A DNA stretch of 64,000 nt. Source: Sphaerisporangium rubeum (lineage in GTDB: Bacteria > Actinomycetota > Actinomycetes > Streptosporangiales > Streptosporangiaceae). The stretch covers positions 2,093,501 through 2,157,500 of the forward strand of contig NZ_JACHIU010000001.1 in NCBI RefSeq assembly GCF_014207705.1, given 5' to 3'. Numbering within the stretch: the stretch's first letter is position 1; each line of letters begins with the position of its first letter. The notes beneath the pieces are model-generated. The model searched no databases, was not told where the DNA came from, and was given only the letters and a program-made list of their open reading frames with translations. This document shows positions 44,865 to 53,890 of this stretch, one piece after another. The position numbers were made by a program, and so were the translations under genes.

Positions 44865-45709
44865 GCGGCCCGGTGAGCCCGGCGGTGCCGGCCACGGCGG
44901 CACCCGAGCTCGGGCCCGTGCGGCGGAGCAGGAAGCGGTGGGGCGACCGGCTGCTGTACGGCTACACGTGGCTGATCCTGCTGTGGCTGTTCGCGCCGAT
45001 CGCCGTCATGATCGCGTTCGGGTTCAACGACACCAAGAGCAAGTCGAACGTGAGCTGGCAGGGCTTCACGTTCAAGTGGTGGGGACGGCTCGGCGACTAC
45101 CCCGACCTCACCACCGCCGTGGTCAACTCGATCACGATCGCGCTGCTCGCCACCGTGGTCACCACCGTGCTCGGCACCCTGATGGGGATCGCGCTCGGCC
45201 GGTACCGGTTCCGCGGCCAGGCGGCCACCAACCTCGTGATGTTCGCCGCCATCTCCTCACCGGAGCTGGTCATGGGTGCGTCGCTGCTGTCGCTGTTCAT
45301 CAGCGTCGGCGTGCAGACGGGGTACGCCACCGTCGTGCTCGCGCACGTGCTGTTCTCGGTGTCGTTCGTCGCGGTGACGGTGCGGGCCCGGGTGGTGGGA
45401 CTGGACCGGTCGATCGAGGAGGCGGCGCGCGACCTCGGCGCGTCCACCTGGATCACCTTCTGGCGGGTCACCTTCCCGATGATCCTGCCGGGTGTGGTGT
45501 CCGGCGCGCTGCTGGCGTTCGCGCTGTCGATCGACGACTTCGTCATCACCCAGTTCACCAGCGGAGCGACCATCACGTTCCCGCTGTGGATCTACGGAGC
45601 GGTGCGCATCGGCGTGCCGCCTCAGGTCAACATCCTCGGCACATTGATCTTCGCGGTCGGCGTGGCCATCGCCGTGATCAACTCCATCACCGCGAGGCGC
45701 CGCGCCTGA
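44861..45709 (+). CDS. potC: Polyamine ABC importer permease PotC
   Basis: Permease of 282 residues. TM1 is LILLWLFAPIAVMIAFGFN, the EAA loop SIEEAARDLGASTWITFWRV, followed by FALSIDDFVITQFTSG, a strong PotC family mark. Pairs with PotB. Followed after 42 bp by the FAD oxidoreductase gene. Confidence 0.92.
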   Translation: MSGPVSPAVPATAAPELGPVRRSRKRWGDRLLYGYTWLILLWLFAPIAVMIAFGFNDTKSKSNVSWQGFTFKWWGRLGDYPDLTTAVVNSITIALLATVVTTVLGTLMGIALGRYRFRGQAATNLVMFAAISSPELVMGASLLSLFISVGVQTGYATVVLAHVLFSVSFVAVTVRARVVGLDRSIEEAARDLGASTWITFWRVTFPMILPGVVSGALLAFALSIDDFVITQFTSGATITFPLWIYGAVRIGVPPQVNILGTLIFAVGVAIAVINSITARRRA

Positions 45710-45751
45710 CCGGTGGCAAGCAAGTCATGCGTCGCACAAGGACGTGAAAGT

Positions 45752-47146
45752 GTGGAACCGCTGCAAGCGCTGGCCGGGGCCAAGCGAGAGACCTACTGGC
45801 TGGACACCCCGGTCCGGCCCGATCCGCTGCCGGCTCTGTCCGGCACGACCACGGCCGATCTGGCCGTGGTCGGCGGCGGGTTCTCCGGCCTGTGGACGGC
45901 CCTGCTCGCCAAGGAACGCGACCCCGGCCGCGACGTCGTCCTGCTGGAGGCCCGCCGCGTCGGCTGGGCCGCCTCGGGCCGCAACGGCGGCTTCTGCGCC
46001 GCCAGCGTCACCCACGGCTTCGGCAACGGCATGGCCCGCTGGCCCGAGGAGATGCCGCTGCTGACACGCCTCGGCCGCGAGAACCTCGCCGCCATCGAGG
46101 ACGCCGTGGCGCGGTACGGCATCGACTGCGGCTTCGAGCGCACCGGCGAGCTGCACGTGGCGACCGCGCCGTGGCAGCTCGACGGCCTCGCCGAGGAGGC
46201 GGAGGCGGCCCGGCGGCTCGGCGGGGACGTACGCCTGCTGGACGCCGCCGAGGTGCGCGCCGTGGTGGACTCCCCGCTGTACGCCGGCGGCACGTTCGAC
46301 CGCGACGGCTGCGCCATGCTGGACCCGGCGCGCCTGGCGTGGGGCCTGCGTGACGCGTGCCTGGCCGCCGGGGTGCGCGTCCACGAGAACACCCCGGTGC
46401 GTTCGCTGGCCGCCGCCGGGCCGGGCCTGGAGCTCGCCACGCCGCACGGCACGGTGCGGGCCGAGCGGGTGGCCCTCGGCACCGGCGTGTTCCCGCCGCT
46501 GCTCGGCCGGCTGCGGCACTTCCTGGTGCCGGTGTACGACTACGTGCTGGTCACCGAGCCGCTGGACGCCGACCGGCTGGCCCGCGTCGGGTGGCGCGGC
46601 CGGCAGGGGGTCGGGGAGCTGGCCAACCAGTTCCACTACTACCGGCTCACCGCGGACAACCGGATCCTGTGGGGCGGCTACGACGCGGTGTACCACAACG
46701 GCGGCCGGGTGCGGCCGGAGTACGACCAGCGCGACGAGACGTTCCTGAAGCTCGCCGCCAACTTCCAGCGGACGTTCCCGCAGCTCGCCGATGTGCGCTT
46801 CACGCACCGCTGGGGTGGGGTGATCGACACCTGCAGCAGGTTCAGCGCGTTCTTCGGCCGCGCGTTCCGTGGCCGGCTGGCGTACGCCGCCGGTTACACC
46901 GGGCTCGGCGTCGGCGCGACACGTTTCGGCGCCGAGGTGATGCTGGACCTGTTGTCGGACGAGGCGACCGAGCGGACCGGCCTGCGGATGGTGCGCGAGA
47001 AGCCGGTGCCGTTCCCGCCTGAGCCGGTGCGTTCGGGGGTGATCCAGCTCACCCGCCGCTCCATCGCGCGCGCCGACGCGCACGAGGGACGGCGCGACCT
47101 GTGGCTGCGCACCCTGGATCGGCTGGGTCTCGGCTTCGACTCCTGA
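45752..47146 (+). CDS. FAD-dependent amine oxidoreductase, gamma-glutamylputrescine oxidase (PuuB)-like
   Basis: DAO-family flavoprotein of about 464 residues. The dinucleotide motif VVGGGFSGLWTA (39-50) and RVGWAASGRNGGFC are typical of PuuB-like oxidases. Further marks are FHYYRLTADNRILWGGYDA and GYTGLGVGATRFGAEV. It would oxidise an imported (possibly glutamylated) polyamine to the aldehyde used by the dehydrogenase that heads the operon. GTG 45752 (AAGGACG upstream) is preferred over GTG 45713. Confidence 0.88.
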   Translation: MEPLQALAGAKRETYWLDTPVRPDPLPALSGTTTADLAVVGGGFSGLWTALLAKERDPGRDVVLLEARRVGWAASGRNGGFCAASVTHGFGNGMARWPEEMPLLTRLGRENLAAIEDAVARYGIDCGFERTGELHVATAPWQLDGLAEEAEAARRLGGDVRLLDAAEVRAVVDSPLYAGGTFDRDGCAMLDPARLAWGLRDACLAAGVRVHENTPVRSLAAAGPGLELATPHGTVRAERVALGTGVFPPLLGRLRHFLVPVYDYVLVTEPLDADRLARVGWRGRQGVGELANQFHYYRLTADNRILWGGYDAVYHNGGRVRPEYDQRDETFLKLAANFQRTFPQLADVRFTHRWGGVIDTCSRFSAFFGRAFRGRLAYAAGYTGLGVGATRFGAEVMLDLLSDEATERTGLRMVREKPVPFPPEPVRSGVIQLTRRSIARADAHEGRRDLWLRTLDRLGLGFDS

Positions 47147-47316
47147 TCAAACGCTGTTTTCTCGCTTCTTTTCCGGGAAATCACAACGCGAAGACCGTCG
47201 CCGTTACGTGCATATGTGGTCATTCATGGGCAGAAGCCCCACATAACACCAAGTGTTCACCGGGCTCTCGCCCGGTTTCGGCGACCCCCTGGGTCCAGGA
47301 CCGAAGGGTTGATGGG

Positions 47317-49851
47317 ATGTCGGGTCTCGCGGAGTCGGTCGCCGTCGGCGTCGAGGAGGAGTTCCACGTCGTCGACCTGGAGACGCGGCACCTGGTGCCG
47401 CAGGCCGGCAACCTGCTTCAGCGGCTGCCGGAGAAGCGTTTCACCCAGGAGCTGCAGCGGTCGGTGGTGGAGGCCAACAGCCGTCCGTACGTACGGCTGG
47501 AGGACCTCGGCCATGATCTGACGGCGCTGCGGCGCACCGTGGTGGAGGCCGCCGACAGCCTCGGCCTCGGCATCGTGGCGGCCGGCGCGGTGCCGCTGGT
47601 CGACCCCTCGGCGCTGAAGATCTCCCCGGACGCGCGCTACATGCAGATGCAGGAGGACTACCAGCTCCTCACCCGCGAGCAGCTCATCTGCGGCGCGCAG
47701 GTGCACGTGGACGTCGCCGACCGCGACCTCGCCGTCGAGGTGGCGCACCGGGTGGCCAAGTGGCTGCCGCCACTGCTCGCGCTCAGCGCCAGCTCGCCGT
47801 ACTGGATGGGCTCCGACAGCGGCTACGCCAGCTCACGCACCCTCGCGTGGCTGCGCTGGCCCACCACGGGCCCGGTGCGCCGCTTCACCTCGGCCGCCGA
47901 GTACGACCGCATGGTGGCCGACCTGGTGGCCTCCGGGGTGATCAGCGACCCCGGCATGATCTACTTCGATGTGCGGCCGTCCGCGCACGTCCCCACCGTC
48001 GAGATGCGCATGTGCGACGCCTGCCCCCGCGTCGAGGACGTCGTGCTGCTGGCCGGCGTGTTCCGCGCCGTGGTGCTGCGCGAGCTGCACGCCATCGAGG
48101 AGGGCGGCCCCACACACGAGACCCCGATGGAGATGGTCCGCGCCGCCACCTGGCGCTCGGCCCGCTCCGGCCTCGAAGGCGCGCTCGTCGACCCGGTGGA
48201 AGGCACCCCCATGCCGGCCGCGCAGGTCATCGTGCGCATGCTGGACGGTCTGCGTCCCCAGCTGGAGTCCACCGGCGACTGGGAGCTCGTCACCTCCCTG
48301 GCCGGGGACGCACTCGGCAGAGGCAGCTCGGCGGCCCGGCAGCGGCGCCTGGTGGAACGCGGCGGCGACCTCGCCGGCGTGGTGGACATGCTGGTCGCCG
48401 AGACCCGGCTGGACGGCTGGCACCCGGCGTTCGGCGGCCCGGTGCCGCGCCTGGACACCGAGCTGCTCAAGGGCTACGAGGCGGTGAAGGACGAGGCCGT
48501 CATCGAGACCATCCTGCGCGTGCCGTACCAGGAGGTGTTCCGGGTGATCGACCGGCTCGGGCCGGTGGAGCTCAAGGAACGCGAAGCCGAACGCGACCGC
48601 TACATGGACGAGACCGGCATGCTGTTCCGCGCCGAGGGCATGCGCGCGTACGGCCAGGAGCCTCGCGACAAGATGCCGGTGGACCTCGTGCCACGCATGA
48701 TCGCCGCGAACGACTGGAAGCGCATCCAGGAGGGCATGCCGCAGCGGGTCCGCGCGCTGGAGGCGTTCGTGCGCGACGTCTACGGCCGCCGCGAGGTGAT
48801 CCACGACCGGGTGCTGCCGGCGTGGGTGGTCGACGAGTCCCCCGGATACCGGCCGTCGGGCCGCCGCGTGCACCCCCGCGCCATCAGGTGCACCGTGGCG
48901 GGGCTCGACCTGGCCCGCGACGGCGCGGGACGCTGGATGGTGCTGGAGGACAACCTGCGGGTCCCGTCCGGCATGGGGTACGGCGTCGCCAACCGCCGTC
49001 TCGCGCTGCACACCATTCCGGAGTTCGACCGCACGATGATCAACGACCCCGAGGGCACCGCCGCTTTGCTCCGTGAGGCGCTGCAGGCCGCGACCCCCGT
49101 GGACGACCCGCGCGTCGGCGTGCTCACCGGCGGGCCGCGCGACCCCGCGTACTACGAGCACAGCATGCTGGCCGAGGAGATGGGTGTGGTGCTCGCCGAG
49201 CCGTCCGACCTGGAGATCCGCGGCGGCGTCGTGCACGCGCGCGGCGAACGGGTCGACGTGCTGTACCGCCGCATCCACGAGGACGAGCTGCTGGCGGGAC
49301 CCATCGGCCCCGGTCTGCTCGACGCCGTGGAGCGCGGCGCGGTCACCATGGCCAACGCGTTCGGCAACGGCGTGGCCGACGACAAGAGCCTGTACCGCTA
49401 CGTGCCGCGGCTCATCGACTACTATCTCGGCGAGCGGCCCCTGCTGGCCAACGTCACCACCTACCTGTGCCGTGACCCCGACGACCGCGAGCAGGTGCTC
49501 GACCGGCTGGCCGAGCTGGTGGTCAAACCGGTGGACGGCTTCGGCGGCCACGGCGTCGTCATCGGCAGGTACGCCTCCGAGGCCGAGCTGGCGGCCGTAC
49601 GCGACGAGATCCTCGCCGCACCCGAGCGGTGGGTCGCGCAGGAGACGGTCGGCCTGTCCACCCACCCGACGTTCGACGGTGAGCGCATGCGGCCCCACGT
49701 CATCGACCTGCGCGCGTTCGTCTGCCTGGGGGAGACCGCGGTCGTGCCGCAGGTCGCTCTCACCCGGGTCGCACCGGCCGGCAGCATGATCGTCAACTCC
49801 TCGCAAGGAGGCGGAGCGAAGGACACCTGGCTGATGAAGGAGTCCGCCTGA
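47317..49851 (+). CDS. Carboxylate-amine ligase (GCS2) / circularly permuted ATP-grasp fusion
   Basis: Two-enzyme fusion of 844 residues. The N-terminal part (about 1-370) is a type-2 glutamate-cysteine ligase-like (YbdK/EgtA) domain: VGVEEEFHVVDLETRHLVP, GAQVHVDVAD, SSPYWMGSDSGYASSR and TVEMRMCDACPRVED. The C-terminal part (about 380-844) is a circularly permuted type-2 ATP-grasp domain: ILRVPYQEVFRVI, LEDNLRVPSGMGYGVANRR, LVVKPVDGFGGHGVVIG and VNSSQGGGAKDTW. Both halves form amide bonds at ATP cost, so the protein may build a short glutamyl peptide. ATG 47317 starts the family motif. Its stop overlaps the amidotransferase start (ATGA). Confidence 0.92.
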   Translation: MSGLAESVAVGVEEEFHVVDLETRHLVPQAGNLLQRLPEKRFTQELQRSVVEANSRPYVRLEDLGHDLTALRRTVVEAADSLGLGIVAAGAVPLVDPSALKISPDARYMQMQEDYQLLTREQLICGAQVHVDVADRDLAVEVAHRVAKWLPPLLALSASSPYWMGSDSGYASSRTLAWLRWPTTGPVRRFTSAAEYDRMVADLVASGVISDPGMIYFDVRPSAHVPTVEMRMCDACPRVEDVVLLAGVFRAVVLRELHAIEEGGPTHETPMEMVRAATWRSARSGLEGALVDPVEGTPMPAAQVIVRMLDGLRPQLESTGDWELVTSLAGDALGRGSSAARQRRLVERGGDLAGVVDMLVAETRLDGWHPAFGGPVPRLDTELLKGYEAVKDEAVIETILRVPYQEVFRVIDRLGPVELKEREAERDRYMDETGMLFRAEGMRAYGQEPRDKMPVDLVPRMIAANDWKRIQEGMPQRVRALEAFVRDVYGRREVIHDRVLPAWVVDESPGYRPSGRRVHPRAIRCTVAGLDLARDGAGRWMVLEDNLRVPSGMGYGVANRRLALHTIPEFDRTMINDPEGTAALLREALQAATPVDDPRVGVLTGGPRDPAYYEHSMLAEEMGVVLAEPSDLEIRGGVVHARGERVDVLYRRIHEDELLAGPIGPGLLDAVERGAVTMANAFGNGVADDKSLYRYVPRLIDYYLGERPLLANVTTYLCRDPDDREQVLDRLAELVVKPVDGFGGHGVVIGRYASEAELAAVRDEILAAPERWVAQETVGLSTHPTFDGERMRPHVIDLRAFVCLGETAVVPQVALTRVAPAGSMIVNSSQGGGAKDTWLMKESA

Positions 49852-51629
49852 TGTGCGGCCTGACGGGGGAGATCCGTTTCGACGGCCGGGCCGCCGACGT
49901 CGCCGCGGTGGCCCGCATGACCGACGCCATGACGCGCCGCGGCCCGGACGGGGTCGGCGTCTGGTCCAGCGGGCCGGTCGCGCTTGGCCACCGCCGCCTG
50001 AAGATCATCGACCTGTCCGAGCGCGGCGCGCAGCCCATGGTGGACGCCGACGCCGGCCTCGCGGGGGTGTTCAACGGCTGCCTGTACAACTACCGCGAGC
50101 TGCGTGAGGAACTGGTGCGGGAGGGCTACCGGTTCTTCTCCGGCTCCGACACCGAGGTGCTGCTGAAGTCCTACCGGCACTGGGGGGCCCGCTGCGTCGA
50201 CCGTTTCAACGGCATGTTCGCGTTCGCCGTGTCGGAGCGCGCCACCGGCAGGCTCGTGCTCGGCCGCGACCGGCTCGGCATCAAACCGCTGTACGTCACC
50301 AGGGACGCCGGCCGGCTGCGCTTCGCCTCGGCGCTGCCGGCGCTGCTCGCCGGCGGCGGCGTGTCCACCGACATCGACCGGGTGGCGCTGCACCACTACA
50401 TGACGTTCCACTCGGTGGTCCCCTCGCCGCGCACGATCCTGACCGGCGTGGAGAAGCTGCCGCCGGGGACCGTCCGCACCGTCGAGCCGGACGGCGCCAC
50501 CCACGACGAACGCTACTGGCAGCCGCCGTTCGCGCGTCCGGACGGCCCGCCGCCGTCCCCGCAGGACTGGCGGGACGCGGTGCGCGAGGCGCTGCGCGTG
50601 GCCGTGCGCCGCCGCACCGTCGCCGACGTGCCGGTGGGGGTGCTGCTGTCCGGCGGCCTGGACTCCAGCCTGATCGTCGCGCTGCTCGCCGACGAGGGAC
50701 AACGGGGCCTCGCGACCTTCAGTGTCGGCTTCACCGCGGCCGGCGGCGAGTCGGGGGACGAGTTCTCCTACTCCGACCTGATCGCGCACCGGTTCGGCAC
50801 CGACCACCACCGCATCATGGTGGACGACCAGCGGCTGCTGCCGTCCCTCACCGACACCGTGTGCGCGATGAGCGAGCCCATGGTGAGCCACGACTGCGTG
50901 GCGTTCCACCTGCTGTCGGAGGAGGTCTCCAAGCACGTCAAGGTCGTGCAGTCCGGACAGGGGGCCGACGAGGTGTTCGCCGGGTACGACTGGTATCCGC
51001 CGCTCTCGTCCGTCGCGCGCGACGACGTCGCCGACGCGTACGCCAAGGTGTTCTTCGACCGGTCGCACGAGGACCTCGCCGGCATTCTGCGGCCGGAATA
51101 TCTCGTGCGTGAGGACGTCAGCTTCGACTTCGTCCGCGGCCATCTGGCCGCGCCGGGTGCGCAGACGGCACTGGACGCGGCGCTACGCCTGGACACCAGG
51201 GTCATGCTGGTGGACGACCCGGTCAAACGCGTCGACAACATGACGATGGCCTTCGGATTGGAGGCCCGCACGCCGTTCCTCGACCACGAACTGGTGGAAC
51301 TCGCCGCCTCCTGTCCGCCTGAGCTCAAACTAGCCCACGGCGGCAAGGGTGTGCTCAAGGAGGCGGCACGCGGACTGGTTCCCGACGAGGTCATCGACCG
51401 GACCAAGGGATACTTCCCCGTGCCGGCGATCCGGCACATCCACGGGCCGTTCCTGCGGCTCGTCCGGGACGCTCTCACCTCACCGGCGGCGCGTTCACGA
51501 GGGCTCTTCCAGCCCGCCGCCGTCGAGAAACTGCTCGCCGCTCCCGATGCGCACAGAACCACCCTCGGAGCCAACGCTTTGTGGCAACTTGGTCTCCTGG
51601 AACTGTGGCTGCAAGCGCAAGGAGTCTGA
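49851..51629 (+). CDS. Asparagine-synthase-like amidotransferase (NAGGN amidotransferase-like)
   Basis: Glutamine-dependent amidotransferase of 592 residues. Class II glutaminase domain with nucleophile Cys2 (MCGLTGE), RRGPDGVGVW and GRDRLGIKPLYV; synthetase domain with PP-loop SGGLDSSL (about 267), SGQGADEVFAGYDWYP and VKRVDNMTMAFGLEART. It resembles the N-acetylglutaminylglutamine amidotransferase group more than AsnB proper (FHSVVPSPRTILTGVEKLPP). It probably amidates the peptide made by the upstream ligase. The overlaps make the order ligase, amidotransferase, peptidase a single translational unit. Confidence 0.88.
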   Translation: MCGLTGEIRFDGRAADVAAVARMTDAMTRRGPDGVGVWSSGPVALGHRRLKIIDLSERGAQPMVDADAGLAGVFNGCLYNYRELREELVREGYRFFSGSDTEVLLKSYRHWGARCVDRFNGMFAFAVSERATGRLVLGRDRLGIKPLYVTRDAGRLRFASALPALLAGGGVSTDIDRVALHHYMTFHSVVPSPRTILTGVEKLPPGTVRTVEPDGATHDERYWQPPFARPDGPPPSPQDWRDAVREALRVAVRRRTVADVPVGVLLSGGLDSSLIVALLADEGQRGLATFSVGFTAAGGESGDEFSYSDLIAHRFGTDHHRIMVDDQRLLPSLTDTVCAMSEPMVSHDCVAFHLLSEEVSKHVKVVQSGQGADEVFAGYDWYPPLSSVARDDVADAYAKVFFDRSHEDLAGILRPEYLVREDVSFDFVRGHLAAPGAQTALDAALRLDTRVMLVDDPVKRVDNMTMAFGLEARTPFLDHELVELAASCPPELKLAHGGKGVLKEAARGLVPDEVIDRTKGYFPVPAIRHIHGPFLRLVRDALTSPAARSRGLFQPAAVEKLLAAPDAHRTTLGANALWQLGLLELWLQAQGV

Positions 51630-51630
51630 C

Positions 51631-53421
51631 GTAGACGTCTCGTGGATCTGCCGGCATCCGACCCTGGCCCCGGAGAACGACGCGATCGCTTATGTGTGCG
51701 ACCGCGACGGAACCCCTCGGGTATGGGTCCAGCAACGCACTGGTCACAACGGACAGGTGTCCTCGGCACGGTTTTCCAAGGGAGGGTTCGGGCCGGAAGC
51801 GGCCCAGGTGATCGACACCGGTCCCGAGCCGGTCACCAACGTGCTGTGGTCACCCGACGGCCGGTGGCTCGCCGTCCAGGTGGCGCCAGGCGGAGGAGAG
51901 CTGACCCAGGTCTGGGCCGTACGGCCGGACGGCGGCGACCGCCGCCTGCTGGCCGGCCCCGACCGCCCGCTGGCCCGCGGCTCGGCCGTGTTCGTCCGCT
52001 GGGTCGGCGACGGCCACACGCTGCTGGTCGCCGAGCTCACACCGACCGGCATGACCGAGGCCGTGCTGATCGACGCCGAGCTCGGCCACCGTGACACCAT
52101 CGCCTCGGGCCACCTGATGTGGCCGAGTGCCGTCAGCCACGACCGCCGCACGGCCCTGCTGCGCAAAGGCCCGCGCGGCATGCGCGAGATGACCGTCGCC
52201 GACCTGCCGTTCGGCCGTGAGCGGCTGCTGCTGCCCCCCACCACCGACCTCGGCGCGCTGTCCCCGGACGGCGAGGTCGCCTACGTGCGGTCCAACGCCG
52301 GCCGCGACCGGGCCGCGCTGATCGCGCTGCGCGCCGGCGAGGCCCCCGTGGTGGTGGCGGAACGGCCGGACGCCGAGCTGGACCGGTTCACGGTCAGCCA
52401 CGACGGCCGGGTCGCGCTGCTGGCGTGGAACGTCGCCGGCCGGTCGGAGCTCACGGTGGCCGACCTGGTGAAGGGGGTCACCCGCGAGCTTCCCGCGCCG
52501 CCGGCCGAGGTGATCGGCTCGGTGCGGCTGTCGGTGGACGGGTCGCTCGCGGTGCTGGCGGCCGAGTCGCCGAGCACGCCGTCCCATGTGCTGCTGTGCG
52601 ACGTGACCGCCGGCACCTACCTGCGGGTCGCGGGGGACGCGCCGCTCGCCGACCCGCCGCACGCCGAGCTGGTGCGGTACGGCGCGCGCGACGGCCTGGA
52701 GCTCACCGGGTGGCTGTACCGCGCCGCACCCGGACCCATGCCGTGCGTGATCTGGCTGCACGGCGGGCCGGAGAGCCAGGAGCGGCCCACGTACAACCCG
52801 CTGTTCCAGCGGCTGGTAGCCGCCGGCGTCAGCGTGCTCGCCCCCAACGTCCGCGGCTCCTCGGGGTTCGGCCGCGCGTTCCAGGACGCCGACAACCACG
52901 CGCTGCGGTTCCACGCCATCGACGACGTCGCCGACACGGTCGCCTACCTGGTGGAAAGCGGAGTGGCCGACCGTGAGCGCGTCGCCTGCATGGGCCGCTC
53001 CTACGGCGGTTACCTCACGCTCGCCGCGCTGGTGACCTACCCCGAGCTGTTCCGCGCCGGCGTGGACGTCTGCGGCATGGCCGACTTCGCGACGTTCTAC
53101 GCGCTCACCGAGCCGTGGATCGCCGCCGCCGCCGTCGGCGAGTACGGCGACCCGGTGGCCGACCGCGACCTGCTCAAGGCGCTGTCCCCCATCCATTCCT
53201 TCGACCGCCTGACCGCTCCGCTCCTCGTCGTCCACGGAGCGCAGGACACCAACGTGCCGGTCTACGAGGCCGAGCAGGTCGTGGCCGCCGCCACGTCCCG
53301 CGGCGTCCCCTGCCGCTACCTGCTGTTCGACGACGAGGGCCACGAGACCGTCCGCACCGCCAACAAGATCGCCTACATCGAGGCGGTCACCGACTGGCTG
53401 ACCCACTGGCTCACCGGCTAG
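51631..53421 (+). CDS. S9 (prolyl oligopeptidase family) serine peptidase, start unclear
   Basis: About 596 residues. The N-terminal part (about 1-330) is a beta-propeller (NVLWSPDGRWLAVQV, ALSPDGEVAYVRSNAGRDRA). The C-terminal alpha/beta hydrolase domain has nucleophile Ser in MGRSYGGYLTLAA (about 456), Asp in VHGAQDTNVPV and His in DDEGHETVR (about 571). The start is odd: a perfect AAGGAG (51619-51624) is followed six bases later by GTA (51631), not by ATG/GTG/TTG; the nearest standard start in frame is TTG 51589. It lies 1 bp after the amidotransferase gene, and its peptidase role may be to degrade or trim the product peptide. Confidence 0.85.
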   Translation, partial: VDVSWICRHPTLAPENDAIAYVCDRDGTPRVWVQQRTGHNGQVSSARFSKGGFGPEAAQVIDTGPEPVTNVLWSPDGRWLAVQVAPGGGELTQVWAVRPDGGDRRLLAGPDRPLARGSAVFVRWVGDGHTLLVAELTPTGMTEAVLIDAELGHRDTIASGHLMWPSAVSHDRRTALLRKGPRGMREMTVADLPFGRERLLLPPTTDLGALSPDGEVAYVRSNAGRDRAALIALRAGEAPVVVAERPDAELDRFTVSHDGRVALLAWNVAGRSELTVADLVKGVTRELPAPPAEVIGSVRLSVDGSLAVLAAESPSTPSHVLLCDVTAGTYLRVAGDAPLADPPHAELVRYGARDGLELTGWLYRAAPGPMPCVIWLHGGPESQERPTYNPLFQRLVAAGVSVLAPNVRGSSGFGRAFQDADNHALRFHAIDDVADTVAYLVESGVADRERVACMGRSYGGYLTLAALVTYPELFRAGVDVCGMADFATFYALTEPWIAAAAVGEYGDPVADRDLLKALSPIHSFDRLTAPLLVVHGAQDTNVPVYEAEQVVAAATSRGVPCRYLLFDDEGHETVRTANKIAYIEAVTDWLTHWLTG

Positions 53422-53429
53422 CCGCGAGG

Positions 53430-53461
53430 ACCTCTTGACCCGCGACCGCGGGTCAAGAGGT
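53430..53461. terminator. Bidirectional terminator, perfect 14-bp stem
   Basis: ACCTCTTGACCCGC (53430-53443) and GCGGGTCAAGAGGT (53448-53461) form a 14-bp stem with a 4-nt loop between convergent genes. The stop codon of the minus-strand lipoprotein gene is embedded in the stem. Confidence 0.88.
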
Positions 53462-53881
53462 GTGGCAGCCGGTGCGGCCGGTGATCTCCACGTTGGGATG
53501 GTCCGCGCGCAGCGTCACGGTGAACGTGATGCCGAGCGAGGTCTTCTCCAGCACGCTCACGTTCACCCCGAACCGGTCGCCGGGGCCCTCGCCTTCCTGG
53601 TAGCCCATGCGCTGGAACTCCGACGCGAGGGCCGAGACCACTCCCGCGGCGGTGCCGCCGGAGGCGAGGTCGCCGGTGAGGGTGTAGACGGCGCGGCGCG
53701 AGCCGGCCGGACAGCCGCCGGCGTCCTCGGCGGACGCCACGTGCTTGGCCGCCAGATCGATACGGCTCAGCGTGGCGCCGTCCTCGTTGAGGATGCGGGT
53801 GGTGTCGGCCAAGCCCGGCGCGCCGGCGCAGCCGGCCGCCACGACCCCGAGTACGAGCACGATCGCCCCGATCCCCCGCAT
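53453..53881 (-). CDS. Small hypothetical lipoprotein
   Basis: A 142-residue predicted lipoprotein: signal peptide with lipobox VVAAGC (Cys18), then a mature part of mixed alpha/beta character containing two further Cys (GGCPAGSR and TGCHTS) that could form a disulfide. No family recognised. It is followed at 53891 by the end of the rifampin-phosphotransferase-like gene on the same strand, so it is the distal gene of that pair. The function is unknown. Confidence 0.75.
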   Translation of the reverse strand: MRGIGAIVLVLGVVAAGCAGAPGLADTTRILNEDGATLSRIDLAAKHVASAEDAGGCPAGSRRAVYTLTGDLASGGTAAGVVSALASEFQRMGYQEGEGPGDRFGVNVSVLEKTSLGITFTVTLRADHPNVEITGRTGCHTS

Positions 53882-53890
53882 CCCACCATT

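Noticed and set aside
42594..44903. 769-codon minus-strand frame opposite potD/potB
   Set aside because: Low-complexity His/Arg/Val-rich translation with no motif; opposite strand carries well-defined transporter genes.
47833..49806. 657-codon minus-strand frame opposite the GCS2/ATP-grasp gene
   Set aside because: Same artefact; no domain or plausible start signal.
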